Below, piece by piece: positions 10,698-21,311 of a stretch of DNA of 64,000 nt (its first letter is position 1; every line of letters begins with the position of its first letter). The position numbers were made by a program, and so were the translations under genes. Below the pieces are notes generated by a model, which did no database searches, was not told where the DNA came from, and was given only the letters and a program-made list of their open reading frames with translations. The DNA is from Owenia fusiformis (Eukaryota > Annelida > Polychaeta > Sabellida > Oweniidae), in NCBI GenBank assembly GCA_903813345.2, contig CAIIXF020000002.1:14592150-14656149 (forward strand). The letters are read 5' to 3'.

Positions 10698-10816
10698 GCT
10701 CACCATGAATAAATGACACCTGGATCTTCTATATATAGCCTCTTGAAAAGTTTCTTATTTTTAACATTGGAAATCCTCACTTCAGGAAATCCAGGTGTCA
10801 TTTATTTATGGTGAGC
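10698..10816. repeat. Inverted repeat hairpin beside the 2.1-kb element
   Basis: Arms 10698-10725 and 10789-10816 are 28 bases each with one mismatch (gctcaccatgaataaatgac and its complement). The right arm, extended to 10818, matches the sequence at 8489-8506 in direct orientation. The hairpin is thus built from the outer end sequence of the larger element, either as a foldback end or as a separate small MITE. Confidence 0.8.
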
Positions 10817-11144
10817 ACTGTATGTTTCTATTTTTATATTCTGTTGCAATATAGAGCAATATAGTCATTTGTTTGCTATTTAAAGTACTTCCAAACATTT
10901 AAAATTTTACTGTAGGATATAGTCTAATCATTTGAGGCGTCGATATCTGTAATAAAAAGGGTGAATAATTATTCTTGAGAATAAGTTTAGTCCAAAGATG
11001 TTTTATGTACGTTTCCACAAACAATCCGCGAGTTTTTATATGTACGCAGTTTCCAATCAAATAATACCCATACATACCATAGATTAGAAAAACCCGTGGC
11101 GTTCTACTGCATGGCATCGCCATTCGTATTAGTTTGTGTTTTCT

Positions 11145-11299
11145 TCAGTTTTCTGTATCTGGAACCACTGCAAAGCTTTTAGTCACTTGTGACAGTTTCT
11201 TTTGTTTAGTTTTATTATTCATACTTTGTCTTTTCACCTCTTCCGAGGTGGCTATATGGTTATCCAGATCCGCTCTCTGCGTTTTCATTTTATCTACAA
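11145..11299 (-). other. Candidate terminal exon, unknown protein
   Basis: Minus strand. An acceptor-like tract (gctgttattttcag) precedes a 155-nt block with a 50-codon open frame ending in TGA (11145-11147). It starts VDKMKTQRADLDNHIATSEE and is lysine- and glutamine-rich, which could suit a coiled or disordered C-terminus. I see no upstream partner exon and no AATAAA close downstream. It may be a stray exon relic. No function is proposed. Confidence 0.3.
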
Positions 11300-12666
11300 C
11301 TGAAAATAACAGCAATTTTCATTTTACGTTTCGTCATTTTTCAACTTCCGAATTCCTTTGTTCATTTTGTACAATGAATACTCATAGGGCTCTAACCACG
11401 TGATCACGTCGGGTTCAACTGACCGATGAGATTGACCAATAAACACCACCGCCGAGCTGTAATCGAACTATAGTATGAAGCGAGCCACTTAATCTTGTTT
11501 CCCGAGTAGTGTCCTAATTGTGTTAGATTTTCACGACGCTAGACATTTTGCATGCTCGTGTGAATATCGCGTTCTATTTGCATAACGTTTCAAACACATA
11601 AACATCTACATAAAATAACATGAACATAAAGCAACAGTACATTTATTTAGATATTTAATCATCAACCCTGGAAAATAATGACGTTTCCATCAATTTATTT
11701 ACGTTTCGTACTGGTTTTGGACTTTACATCGTACAGAAATAAAATGAGATACAGTAACCGAAAAATGTAGGTTTTAACCTATGGATGATTGGGAAAGACT
11801 TTTATGATCTTTGTAGTTTGCACAAACATCAAGAAGTCAATTTTAAACATTAGCAATTTTAAGACGTTAACAGAATTTTTTATAGTGCATTCAGTTATGA
11901 TAATAAAACCCTTGAATTCCACTTGCTATATATAAAGCTCTATTTTTGGACCAAAGCATCATTAATACATAAAATTTTGATGTCCACTGAAGTGATGTTT
12001 AGTACACCCTATACAGACGGAGCCTGTGGGAAATATTTGGTTTTGCAGAAATGAGCATTTGGTGCGGCTGCAACGGTCATTTCTGAATTTAAAGGAGTGG
12101 TATCGATATGGAGAACTAAATTCAACAATGTTTTTCTCTTAACCCAATCATTGAAAACATTCTGTAAAAACACGGTATTTTATGTAATGTTGACTGATTG
12201 ACAACAATTTAATTCGAAAATTATTTAGAAATATTTTTTATAACTGTTTTGTTAATATTTTTTGTTTTTTAAGTGCAATTGTTTGTGCTCCTTTTAGGCC
12301 AAGCAAATGGGCTCATAAAAGGCCCAAACATCCCCGAAATTGCAACAGTTTTTGAATTAGTCTTATATTATGTATTAATATCAGTTGAAAAACATATCAA
12401 AAATGTAGAAAAATGTATGCAGTGGACAAATATGAAATTTCACTTCCTAGGTACCCCCTACAACCCTACCCCAAAATTGAGTATTGGTAGGAAACAATTT
12501 TTTCTTCCCAAATCGAATACTTTAGTCAAACATTCAAGCTTTATTACGATAGATCACAGATTCACAAATAATTAAAATATTGTTTTGATCATTTTTGAGA
12601 CCAGTAATTGGTCATTTGACCCCAAAGTATAACAAAATAGGCCACAAAACAAGCATGTTATCACAT

Positions 12667-13024
12667 ATCTATTTAGATATTTCGGGATCAGTTTGTCAGA
12701 AAAACATGAAAAAAATCATGGTGTTACATATTCATATGAATTTCATATTTGGTGAGTATCAGAATTTTAACGTGTATACTTAGGAAGAAAATAATTATTT
12801 CTTTTTCATAGTTTTGCCCCGCCCACTATAGGGGAGACTATAGTTTTGAATATCTATTTAGATATTTTAGGATCAGATTGTCAGAAAAGCATGAAAAAAT
12901 CATGGTGTTACATATTCATGTGAACTTCATATTTGGTGAGTATCAGAATTCTAACGTGTATACTAACGAAGAAAAAAATTATTTCATAGTTTTGCCCCGC
13001 CTACTATAGGGGAGACTATAGATT
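12667..13024. repeat. Imperfect tandem duplication, period 185
   Basis: 12667-12844 and 12852-13024 share atctatttagatatttyrgg at their start and cactataggggagactatag-type text at their end, with small indels (for example ctttttcatag versus atttcatag). It is a simple local duplication. Short open frames here are not convincing genes. Confidence 0.9.
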
Positions 13025-13589
13025 TGATGACTAACTCCCACAATGCATCACATTTGTATTAGATTTGACATCTAAATCATTTATATAGGCTTGTCATCAT
13101 CTAAAATACAGGTTTTGTGAAGGTTTATACCTTATTAGTATGAAAAATAGAAATTATTAGATGCACCAGGTGAAATGTTAAGGTGGCCTCACTTTTATTT
13201 GATGAATAATTACATATCACCACTCTGATATTAGGGTATTTGGTAACTGCTCTATTCTAGGCTTATCTAAATAGTGTACTGTAGTGTCTGTGGAATTTAA
13301 TATTGTTGAAATTATTAATTACAATCCGCAATTCGCATATATTTAAATTCATCAGTCAACTATCAATTGGATGTATAATGCTGTAGAAACGAAGGTAATT
13401 TAAACTGATAGAGCACATTTAAATCTCAGATATCTGGGGAGTCTTTCATTAATATAATTTCAGTGCGTAGGAATGATGGTAATTCTGTTTGTCAGGTTGG
13501 AAAACATTGAGTGTATATGTGCTACACATTCAGAATGCAGATATTGTGATTGTGAAAACTGCAATCCAAAGTGTCCAAACCTCAAATAC

Positions 13590-13780
13590 AGTACTCATAC
13601 AGATCTCCTTGTGCTTCTCATTTATCATGCACAAACATTTTCTTCAAACCTGAACCAAAAGCAGCAACCCAAGAAACAAAATGTTGGAATATAAATGAAA
13701 TAAGATTGTCTTTGGGAAAAGTGGTCTGTGACAATATTTTGTTTATCCATGCTTTTCTGGGGTGTGACACCTCATTCAGG
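13590..13780 (+). pseudogene. Relic of a repeat-associated PIN/FEN1-like nuclease
   Basis: One frame reads HTDLLVLLIYHA (13602-13637). After a single frameshift near 13640, the next frame reads NIFFKPEPK ... KCWNINEIRLSLGKVVCDN followed by ILFIHAFLGCDTSFR (to 13780). From memory of invertebrate uncharacterised proteins, the order (E)DTDLLVLL, PEPK, CW-I, LG--VC-NILF-HA-LGCDTTSR belongs to a repeat-associated family. Its GCDTTSR-GIGK motif resembles the helix-three-turn-helix region of XPG/FEN1 PIN nucleases. Here the acidic residue before TDLL is lost, DTTSR has become DTSFR, GIGK is missing and the frame is broken. An upstream Cys-rich stretch (CRYCDCENCNPKC) is in the same frame as the first part. 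It is a dead copy. Confidence 0.65.
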
Positions 13781-14148
13781 TTACACCTCATTCAGGTTAT
13801 ATATGGTGGTGATTTTTTGTTCAGCGAATGTAAGTATTACCTTTTGCTTGTATATGTTCGGGTGTTAGTGAAACATACTTTTATTATTGTGTAAACAACA
13901 ACCACCAACAAAAACGTTCTAAAAAGTATGATCATTCTTATAAATACATTATAATCCAAGTTTTACTAAATGAATACATGATTTCGGTTTTGTGACAAAA
14001 AGTATTTACTATATACTTTGATATTGTACATTTGTATTCCTCCTAATAGGTAGCAATCGTGTAACTAAAATGTTATGGATTCACCTAATGCTTTTTTTCA
14101 TTGCAATGTGAATAATCACTGGAAATGACTATCCAAAGTTGGTTAATA

Positions 14149-15066
14149 CACTGACGTGTCGCAAAAAGGTGGTGCATTTGTTTTTTAAGGGTATCGCGTG
14201 AATGTAACTTTGATTCCCCGGAATATAAGATAATATTCTAATTAAAGTTATATATCATTTTAAAGCTGTTTCAATGAAGATTTTAGATCAACTACACTCT
14301 GTTCACATTTTTTGCGCGTTCGTTTTTAAAAAAGAGTTTTTTACTAAAATATCTGGCAAATATCCCATGTTGACACGTTACATTTTGAATTATTTTTCGT
14401 CTTTAAACGCTCATAACTCAAACAATATATGACTATAATACTTATTTTTCGTCTTGATAAAGGTAGATGGAAGTTTTATTTCAAAGGATGAATTTTAGTA
14501 AGCGTCCCATATTGTGACCTCATAGAGTCTGAAAAATAGAATCTGTTGACAGCGACCTTTTTTGCTCATTTTTTGGTACCCTCAACTTTTCAGGTGTACA
14601 TTAAACAAAAAATACGAGATCAATTTTTAATAAATCATACATGATTATTTTGCTCCTAAACTCTAGTTTATTAATAATTAGTTGATTTTGTTCACAAAAG
14701 TATGTGTTTTCTGTTGTATGTGGAAAAGTGGAGGACGAAAGGTTTTCAAAATTCATTAAAATAGGGCCAATTTACGCCATTCGCCTATTTTCAAGCACAG
14801 CAACACGTATATTTATTTCACCTAAAATATCAATTGATTCGTGTTTTATGATGCTCCTAGCCCATTAACAATATATATATGATATCAGAGCTATTCGTCT
14901 AAAATGTTTTGAGATATAGAGGTAAATGTGGAGGACGAAAGGATTTTCATGTGTGTACATTTTTCTCAAGAACGTCACATTCTATCATGTTAAAAGCGAG
15001 AATCGTCTGGATTACGCCACAAAATGTGTAACAATGCGTGCGCGAGCTTTTTGCGACCCGTCACTG
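14149..15066. mobile_element. Nested 0.9-kb element with short TIRs
   Basis: The left end cactgacgtgtcgcaaaaag (14149-14168) and right end ctttttgcgacccgtcactg (15047-15066) are inverted copies with two mismatches. The interior contains gtggaggacgaaagg twice (about 14730 and 14930) and no coding potential. It lies inside the 4.2-kb inverted-repeat interval. No clear target-site duplication was seen. Confidence 0.5.
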
Positions 15067-15739
15067 CATTTGTTATCATTATTTTTCTAATTTAAACAAA
15101 AAATACATACAGAAATCCTCGTTACTTTATGATGCTTAAGTTGAGATATATTTTTTCAGAAATGTCTTCAGTAACTGCAGGAAAAACATAGCCCATCAGG
15201 TTTTCCTTAGTTGAAACTTTCCTTTTAACTCAAAAATAATATATTTTCCTTCGTTTGTAATCCAATATGTAAGTTGCTATATATGACCATGGGCACATTT
15301 CTGATCAATGAAAAGTTTTACAATTTAAAAACGAATGGTTAATTTTAAGACCATGTAAGTTTGCTTTGCTGTACATATTCGTATTATATTGTACATATTG
15401 AAGTTTTGTTTGATATTCAGAATATAGACACATATTACAGAAATATAAAGTATTTCATATACAAAAATAATTGATTGGATCTAAAGGTTACGCAATAAAC
15501 TAGATATATATGTAGTAACGGAGGTTTTTTATGCCTTATTCCAATAAATTTTGGTCGACATACAAAATGCCATATCTTGAAAACAAGGAGGAGATTGTTG
15601 AAAATATTTCACAGTATTATCTATCAATATATGTTCTTTTGTCTCAATAAAAAATAATCAGTGCTACTCTTACTTCAAAAATCAGATTTTTCAAACCTGA
15701 ATTGAGACATTTTTTTGAATTTGGGTGATTATCGCGCGC

Positions 15740-16110
15740 TAACTTTTCTTAAGAGATTCAAAATGGCTGACATGACTGAGCTAACAGGTCCAAAACCTAA
15801 TCAGATGTAGAATGAAGTAAGTTGAACAAGATATTAAAGTTTTAAAAGCAACTGTGAAGCCGTTTTTCTTAAAGTTTGCGGACAAGGATTTTAGCATTTG
15901 ACTTCAAAATGGCAGACAGGAAGTAGGTATCGAGTTAAATTTTTTTCATCCACATCTGTAAGCACTTATAAGTTATCCCTGAAAATTTGAAGGTGATATC
16001 TGTAGCGGTTTTGGAGAAAACTGCCGGACGTAAGGACGGACGGACGGACAGACAGACAGACGGACGCGCCTAGGCCGACAATATGGCCCCACACCATGTG
16101 GTGGGGACAT
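15740..16110. repeat. Dispersed repeat ending in a (GACG/GACA)n tract
   Basis: The segment holds aaaatggctgacatg and aaaatggcagacagg motifs, then ctgtagcggttttggagaaa, a tract of GGAC/AGAC tetramers at about 16032-16066, and a small inverted repeat (ccccac ... gtgggg, 16087-16106) before ataacaag. Repeats with a ggacggacggacagacagac tract after a gttttggagaaa-type sequence are common in molluscan and other marine invertebrate genomes. Family assignment is from memory and boundaries are approximate. Confidence 0.55.
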
Positions 16111-16537
16111 AACAAGTATTTGATGTGTTTTCTAAAACAATATAGATGAAAGTATATATATATATATAAATTTCAAATCATAGTGTTACCATTCAAAAGA
16201 TGACCATTAAATTGACGATGTGTTAAATTTTTTAGACTTTTAATGACTGGTTTAAGAGAAACTTGTGTTCAAAAAGTTCTCCATATCGATACCACTCCTT
16301 TGGGATATTTCTGAAACTAAGCCGCTTTGGGACTTCAAATATACTCCTATATTTGACACCTTAAATCAATAAAATTTTGAAAATAGTTAATTATAATTCA
16401 ATGTATTCGATCATCACAAAACACATCTTGTTGATATATGAACACAAAGCAAATGTTGCGAAGCAATTTACATCAGTGTAAAGTGTGTGCGAATCTGTAT
16501 TATATGATAGAGTGCGCAGATGTCCGTACTTGGGGAC

Positions 16538-16840
16538 TATAAATAGGCTTGTAGATGTAAACTGTTCTACTTCATCATTGACCAGAGACATATAAAGGCA
16601 TTCGTTATGGGCATAAAACCATGGGAAAGAAAGAAGAAGAAAGGTGCTTTAAAATGCTGTTTATTTGAAGCTTTTAGCTCAATAAAGGAAGTTGCCTCAA
16701 TTTTTGTAAAATGTCTAATGAAGACCAAACAAAGTCCCGGATGTCTTGCCGTTTCTCTTTTCGTTTGGTACACAACTAAAAAGCCCTTGCATGAACCAGT
16801 ATACCTGAAAAACCAACAGTGTACTAGTAAGGAACTACGG
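16538..16840 (+). other. Possible first exon with TATA box, unknown product
   Basis: TATAAATA (16538-16545) lies 69 bases before an ATG at 16607. The frame runs 78 codons, starting MGIKPWERKKKKGALKCCLF, to a possible donor (CTACGG|GTAGGT, about 16840) and stays open to 16879 without splicing. The protein is basic at its N-terminus, with no signal peptide and no recognised domain. No second exon was identified. Chance is a serious alternative, because frames of this length occur elsewhere in the window. Confidence 0.25.
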
Positions 16841-16855
16841 GTAGGTCTTACTCAC

Positions 16856-16919
16856 TTCGAGAGCCATGTTAGATTTTGAAACTTATCTTCGAGAGCCGTG
16901 TTAGATTTTGAAACTTATA
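16856..16919. repeat. 32-bp tandem duplication
   Basis: ttcgagagccatgttagatt... at 16856 and ttcgagagccgtgttagatt... at 16888 form two adjacent copies with one base difference. Confidence 0.9.
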
Positions 16920-18088
16920 GCTATTATATCAAAATCCGCATAGCTTTCGCAGGAAGTAAGGTAGGTCACGATAGACACATTGTAAAATGTATAAGAATAT
17001 TATTGATGCGCGCCCAATACCCTGCGTGTAGAGTCTAGTTAAATTACTGAAGACGAAGCTCTCTTTTAAGAAGTGAAGTCAAACGAATGCAAAGGGTACG
17101 CGCCCAACGAATGTAGGCAAGAAAAATCAAAATTAATCTTGGTAAAAACAAGTGAAATAATATATTTTGTCGATTAGTAGAAAAAACATTTATTTTTAAT
17201 AAATTCTTTCTAGTAAACTATTAAAACAAACGACTGGCACAGAGTAATATTTTTATGTTAATTTAAGTGATACACAAACATGAAAAAACAGCTGAGATAT
17301 TAATGAAGGTGTCATTTATTTTAGCAGAAATTGGGCATGGCACTTTTTTTTGAAATAGTCATTTATTGCATACAGTATATCATTATATGTTAATGTTGAT
17401 TTGATTAAACGTAATGATATCAGATTGAATTACAACTCATGTTATATTAGTAGCTTGAATGACATGCCCTCTACAATGTATTGTATTGTATTTGCTTTGT
17501 TTCCTTCAAAATGAAGATTTACGTCAATTACTATGACAGTAAGTTACATTAATATATCAAAATAAAATAGGAAAAGAAGACTATTATACCATATATAAAT
17601 ATGTGACTTTCCTCAAAACATATGATTTGTACTTCCAGATGAAGTATTATGTTCAACGCGCGTTGGTGACGAATTTGTACATCATTCTATTAATGTATGT
17701 TGCGATTGTAATGCAACATATCAGAGCGTTCTCCAAGGAGAACTCGTAGAATTGTGTCATCTTCACTGTTAAGGAGTTCACATGACCGATATACAGAGAT
17801 ACAAGACCGTAGCCAGGCATGAGTTAAGTGAAGTACTTGCCTCGCCAAAAGATAAAATCACAGATACACGAGCGTAGCTCGGGATCGAGGCAAAAAACAT
17901 TTAGGATTGAAATCTGCTTGTTGAACGAAAACATGAAATGGAATGTAATTACATGTTGATTTTACTTTGATTGATATATACATGAACACAATTAAGTTAA
18001 TGAATGTGTTTATGTATATGATAATGCAAGATTTATGTAATTACCTTAAACTAAAAGGAAGAAATGCCGATCGAAACGCATAGGAATT
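16920..18088. other. Intergenic, no gene recognised
   Basis: AT-rich sequence. A stretch at about 17790-17905 (agaccgtagccaggcatgag ... gagcgtagctcgggatcgag) is GC-richer with a gcctcg/cgaggc inverted pair and looks repeat-derived, but boundaries are not visible. Nothing else is supported. Confidence 0.5.
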
Positions 18089-18448
18089 TAAGGATGTTCC
18101 CTGGTCAGATAGGAAAATATTCAATAGTATTTAACTTTTTCTCAAAAATGGTTTTCTGGGATTCTCACGGGCAACAAAGAATATTAAAACTTTAAAAACC
18201 ATATGTTAGTGTGCTTTTTTCTGAGCAAGAGGCCTCTAAAGTGTCAATATTTGACAAAAGTGGGCGTGGCACTTTCTCATTGAAACCCATGTTAAAAATC
18301 AGGTTTTCACCCCAAAACACACTTTTGAATATTTAACTTTTTCTTAAACTCACAGAAACACTTAGTTATGCTATGTACTTCACATTTTGAAAAGAAAAAT
18401 TAGGGGTTGGTGTTCATCGTTTTCAACTTCGTCCAGGGAACATCCTTA
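18089..18448. mobile_element. 360-bp MITE
   Basis: The ends taaggatgttccctgg (18089-18104) and ccagggaacatcctta (18433-18448) are perfect 16-bp inverted repeats, and the terminal TA/TTA could be the target duplication. The interior has a near-duplicate tatttaactttttct on both sides (about 18130 and 18330) and no reading frame. It lies about 300 bp past the 3' end of the minus-strand gene. Confidence 0.75.
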
Positions 18449-18546
18449 ATGCATTGAACATTGCCATTTTCCTTTGATTTTGTAAAGTTCGGTGAATTAA
18501 GTGCATTCACGTATTATTACAAAATCTTACGCCCGGAAATGGGATA

Positions 18547-18675
18547 GAACATGTCATTCAGATGGAGCGTTCTTTGGAAACTAGAAAACAGCCACTTTAT
18601 GCACTCCATGGAGAATAGCAAATCCCACCAGGGAAGATTGATGTATGTCGTGATAACAAAATTCGAAGAAACTGA
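18547..18675 (+). pseudogene. Short coding-like relic with one stop
   Basis: One plus-strand frame reads EHVIQMERSLETRKQPLYAL ... HGE, then TAG, then QIPPGKIDVCRDNKIRRN and TGA, 43 codons in all. The text is unusually protein-like and hydrophilic for this AT-rich sequence, with one internal stop. It is not recognised. It overlaps the region just downstream of the minus-strand gene, so it could simply be that gene's 3' untranslated sequence. Confidence 0.2.
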
Positions 18676-18751
18676 AATATAAAAAGAACATAAAACGTTT
18701 TATATAACTTCTTTTTGTATTATTATTATTTTAGTGAACCAAGACGTTGTT

Positions 18752-19633
18752 TCACGCACGTCCATTTTTCTTATGACCGGTCATATTGCCTTGATACTTT
18801 GCCAAGTGTGCCTCATAGACATCAGGTTTAGCATTCTCGAATCTTATATAAGAAGTTGTGTTGTTTTTTATGTGTTTGTTCTTCTCTAAAGTAGACATGA
18901 TATAGTGGAGTTCCTCACTACTAGGACTGTAGTTCATGTTTCTTAGATTCACTCTCAGCTCCTCTAAAGGTGGAAGACGGTTCTCCACGCTAAATGTTCG
19001 TGTCGGTGTAGACATATCAGGGGTGCTCATTCCTATACGTAAGTTACTTTGGGAGTACTGAGTTTGCGCCCTTAATATCGGGGGTGAAGACATGGGGACA
19101 TTATATCTATCTCCACTAACAGCCAAAAGAGGGCGGTTGAGATTACCCTTGGCTGTTCTTGACACCATTGAACCTTTGTAGATTTTTGTCCGATTTAATC
19201 TAGCCTGTTGTGGGTTACTAGAACGACCGTGTTTGGGTTCTAGAGCCAGCGTTCCGGTTGCTTCTTGGCCTAGCACACACCTTAAGTCCTCTTGTATCTC
19301 AACATTCTCTCTATTGAGAACTGATTTTTTGTCCAAAACCACCATCTGTCGTGTACCTGGCCTGCTATGCCCGTATACATATGTTCTCGTCGGTGCACTA
19401 ATCGCACTTTTACTTCTGGAGTTCATAACTAGAGGGGTAGAATCAGCTGGTTCTGACTTTGTCGTTCTCGGTCTGGTAGGACGTCCTTTCTTTCCACGTG
19501 ATAGGATCTTAGCTAAACTGTCACTGTATTGAGGTTCAGTTTTGGACTTGTCTATATGAGTTGGTTCGTCTATATTTGCTGGTTGTACCAAGATTGGTTC
19601 AAAGTACACGTTGCCATGATATCCCCTCCATGC
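18752..19633 (-). other. Exon 3 of the unrecognised gene
   Basis: 882 nt, from the acceptor ctatttttctag to the stop at 18752-18754. No clear AATAAA was found in the 100 bases downstream, so the 3' end of the transcript is not set. Confidence 0.88.
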
Positions 19634-21311
19634 CTAGAAAAATAGAATGGTAAAACTGTAAATGGAAAAATACTAAAATCTGAGGAGCGTGATTTGGATC
19701 ATTACCAGAATAAACAACCGAGTAAGTACGGGATCGTTGAACTCTAGGTTAAAACCCCAAAGTACGATGAATTTATAAAGAATTTTACAACACACCATCG
19801 TCTAGTTTATCAAAACGTTTAATTCAATATTACTTGAAATGAAATCTGGTGCTAACTATTCAGTAGATTCCTAAATTTTACCTTCAGGGGCTTCAATGGT
19901 ATGGGTGTCTTTTGTTGCACGTAGAAGTACTGCGGTATCCTATAACCAAAGGGAGGCTCTTTGAGGGATATCAAGGGGGTGTCCCTGTTTGCACCTTGGC
20001 CTTGTTGAGTACTTGTGCACCTAGCGGAGATGAGGGACATGGCCTCTTTGTACATTGCATCCTTTGAGACAGGAGCTAATCGCGAACCAGGTCTACAAAA
20101 ACCGTTTGGAAACATGAAAACTACTTCATAGACAATTTGCAATATTATTTTATTCTAGTTTGTTCATGGTTTATATCTGACAGGCCTTAATGTTTACAAA
20201 GTACATTTCAGATCGATAGTGTTCAGTCCACGGTCAATGCCAACTAAATACACAACTGAGCACTGAGTATACGATTGAACATGTAGATGGGGAAGGCGAT
20301 TATACTTTTCAATAGTTGTCATGACTCGACTCACCTGGATCCTTTTAATTCTGTCCACTCTGTGTAGTAACTGGCAGGAGTGTTAGTCTTGCCCCTGAGA
20401 CCTGCCATGTGTTCTATATCAGTCAGACTAATGTGCACAGGGTTGTGGTTGCTTTGGATGTCATCTGGGTCCAATGTATTTCGCACGTGGTCTGCAGGAT
20501 CAAACTCCTCTGCACAAAGGGGTTTAGTGTTAGAATCATGCTGGTCAAGTTGACCCAAACTCTTGGCCTGTTTTTCCTTCTTACATTCTTCACACTGTTC
20601 ACAGTTGTCCGTTTTCATGTTAACATGGTTCAGTGGTTGATCGTCTTTATTTAAATCATTTTCTTTAGCATTGAAACCAACATTATTTGAATCGTCTTTT
20701 TCTGTGCAGTCATCTTTAGCTTTTATGTTTTCATTGTCCTTGTGTTTATTACTGCCGCTTCCACTTCCCTCAAATGTGGTATCGTTTCTTATATCAATAC
20801 CTTCATCATCTGTATTTAAGTCTTCTGCTACAGTGTTATCCACATAAATACCGAGCTCCCTTTCCTCTGTGTTAGATGCGCTTATAGGTCTATTATCATC
20901 CTTCATGGAACCAACATTTGCATTATTTGTTGCATCAATCGTGTTGGCATCGTTTATTGTATCATTGCTGTCAAAATCATTGTTTCTGACATTGGATGAA
21001 CTTACAGGTTCTTTCAAGTCTGTACCCAGTTTCTCATCCTCAATTAGGTTCCGATTTTCATTTGTTTCAGTGTCGTCGGTGTTGTCTTGGTTTATGTCAT
21101 CCTTATTTGTTATATCTTTGTTTTCTTCGGTGTTTGCTTGTCCTTTTTTCTCCTTGCTTGTGTCATCGTCAACACTGGCCTTGATATCACCAGTAACTTC
21201 TCTTTTAATACGGTCATTTTCATCTGTCATTTCTATTGCGGCATTGTCATCTGCCGTATCACTCTCCGTGTTTAGAACTGATTGCTTGAGAAGTTCTTCG
21301 CTTGTGGCCAT
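18752..21311 (-). CDS. Three-exon gene, unrecognised 689-residue protein
   Basis: Exon 1 is 21311-20335 (325 codons plus AG), donor CCAG|GTGAGT. Exon 2 is 20092-19882 (70 codons after completing an Arg codon), acceptor TTTTTGTAG|A, donor CTGAAG|GTAAAA. Exon 3 is 19633-18752 (293 codons and stop), acceptor TTTTTCTAG|G. Phases join exactly, and the joins read smoothly (LKGS-R-PGSRL and PLKPLK-AWRGYHGNV). Residues 1-290 are acidic and rich in D, N, E and T (disordered), with a small C-rich patch CEQCEECKKEK near 238-248. Exon 2 and the start of exon 3 look ordered (FGYRIPQYFYVQQ, WRGYHGNVYFEP). The rest is basic and S/T/R-rich, ending with a possible helical segment PPLEELRVNLRNMNYSPSSE and a YEAHLAKY motif. 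No signal peptide or membrane segment is present. The ATG at 21311 is the first in frame, and a 5' untranslated exon is possible (ttcag just upstream). No family was recognised. A cytoskeletal or ciliary role would be a guess. Confidence 0.88.
19882..20092 (-). other. Exon 2 of the unrecognised gene
   Basis: 211 nt, from the acceptor gtttttgtag to the donor GTAAAA. It has the most conserved-looking composition, with aromatic FGYRIPQYFYV. Confidence 0.88.
20335..21311 (-). other. Exon 1 of the unrecognised gene
   Basis: 977 nt encoding the acidic N-terminus; it ends in phase 2 at the donor GTGAGT (20334-20329). Confidence 0.88.

Larger units (their letters stand above)
12080..16312. mobile_element. 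4.2-kb inverted-repeat-bounded element (composite)
   Basis: The core 12091-12117 (aaaggagtggtatcgatatg...) is perfectly inverted at 16275-16301. Flanking similarity extends the arms to roughly 12080-12152 and 16240-16312 with mismatches and small indels. A gcggct match outside suggests the TIR may extend further. Inside lie a 185-bp tandem duplication, a decayed PIN-nuclease-like coding relic, a nested 0.9-kb element and a (GACG/GACA)n repeat. It is either an old DNA transposon that has collected insertions or two opposed copies of one repeat family that flank unrelated sequence. Confidence 0.6.

Noticed and set aside
12273-12783. Two plus-strand open frames of 100 and 62 codons
   Set aside because: They overlap AT-rich sequence and the start of a tandem duplication, with no domain-like text, and probably arise by chance.
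17790-17905. GC-richer patch with gcctcg/cgaggc inverted pair
   Set aside because: It looks like a fragment of a dispersed repeat, but I could not define ends or a family.
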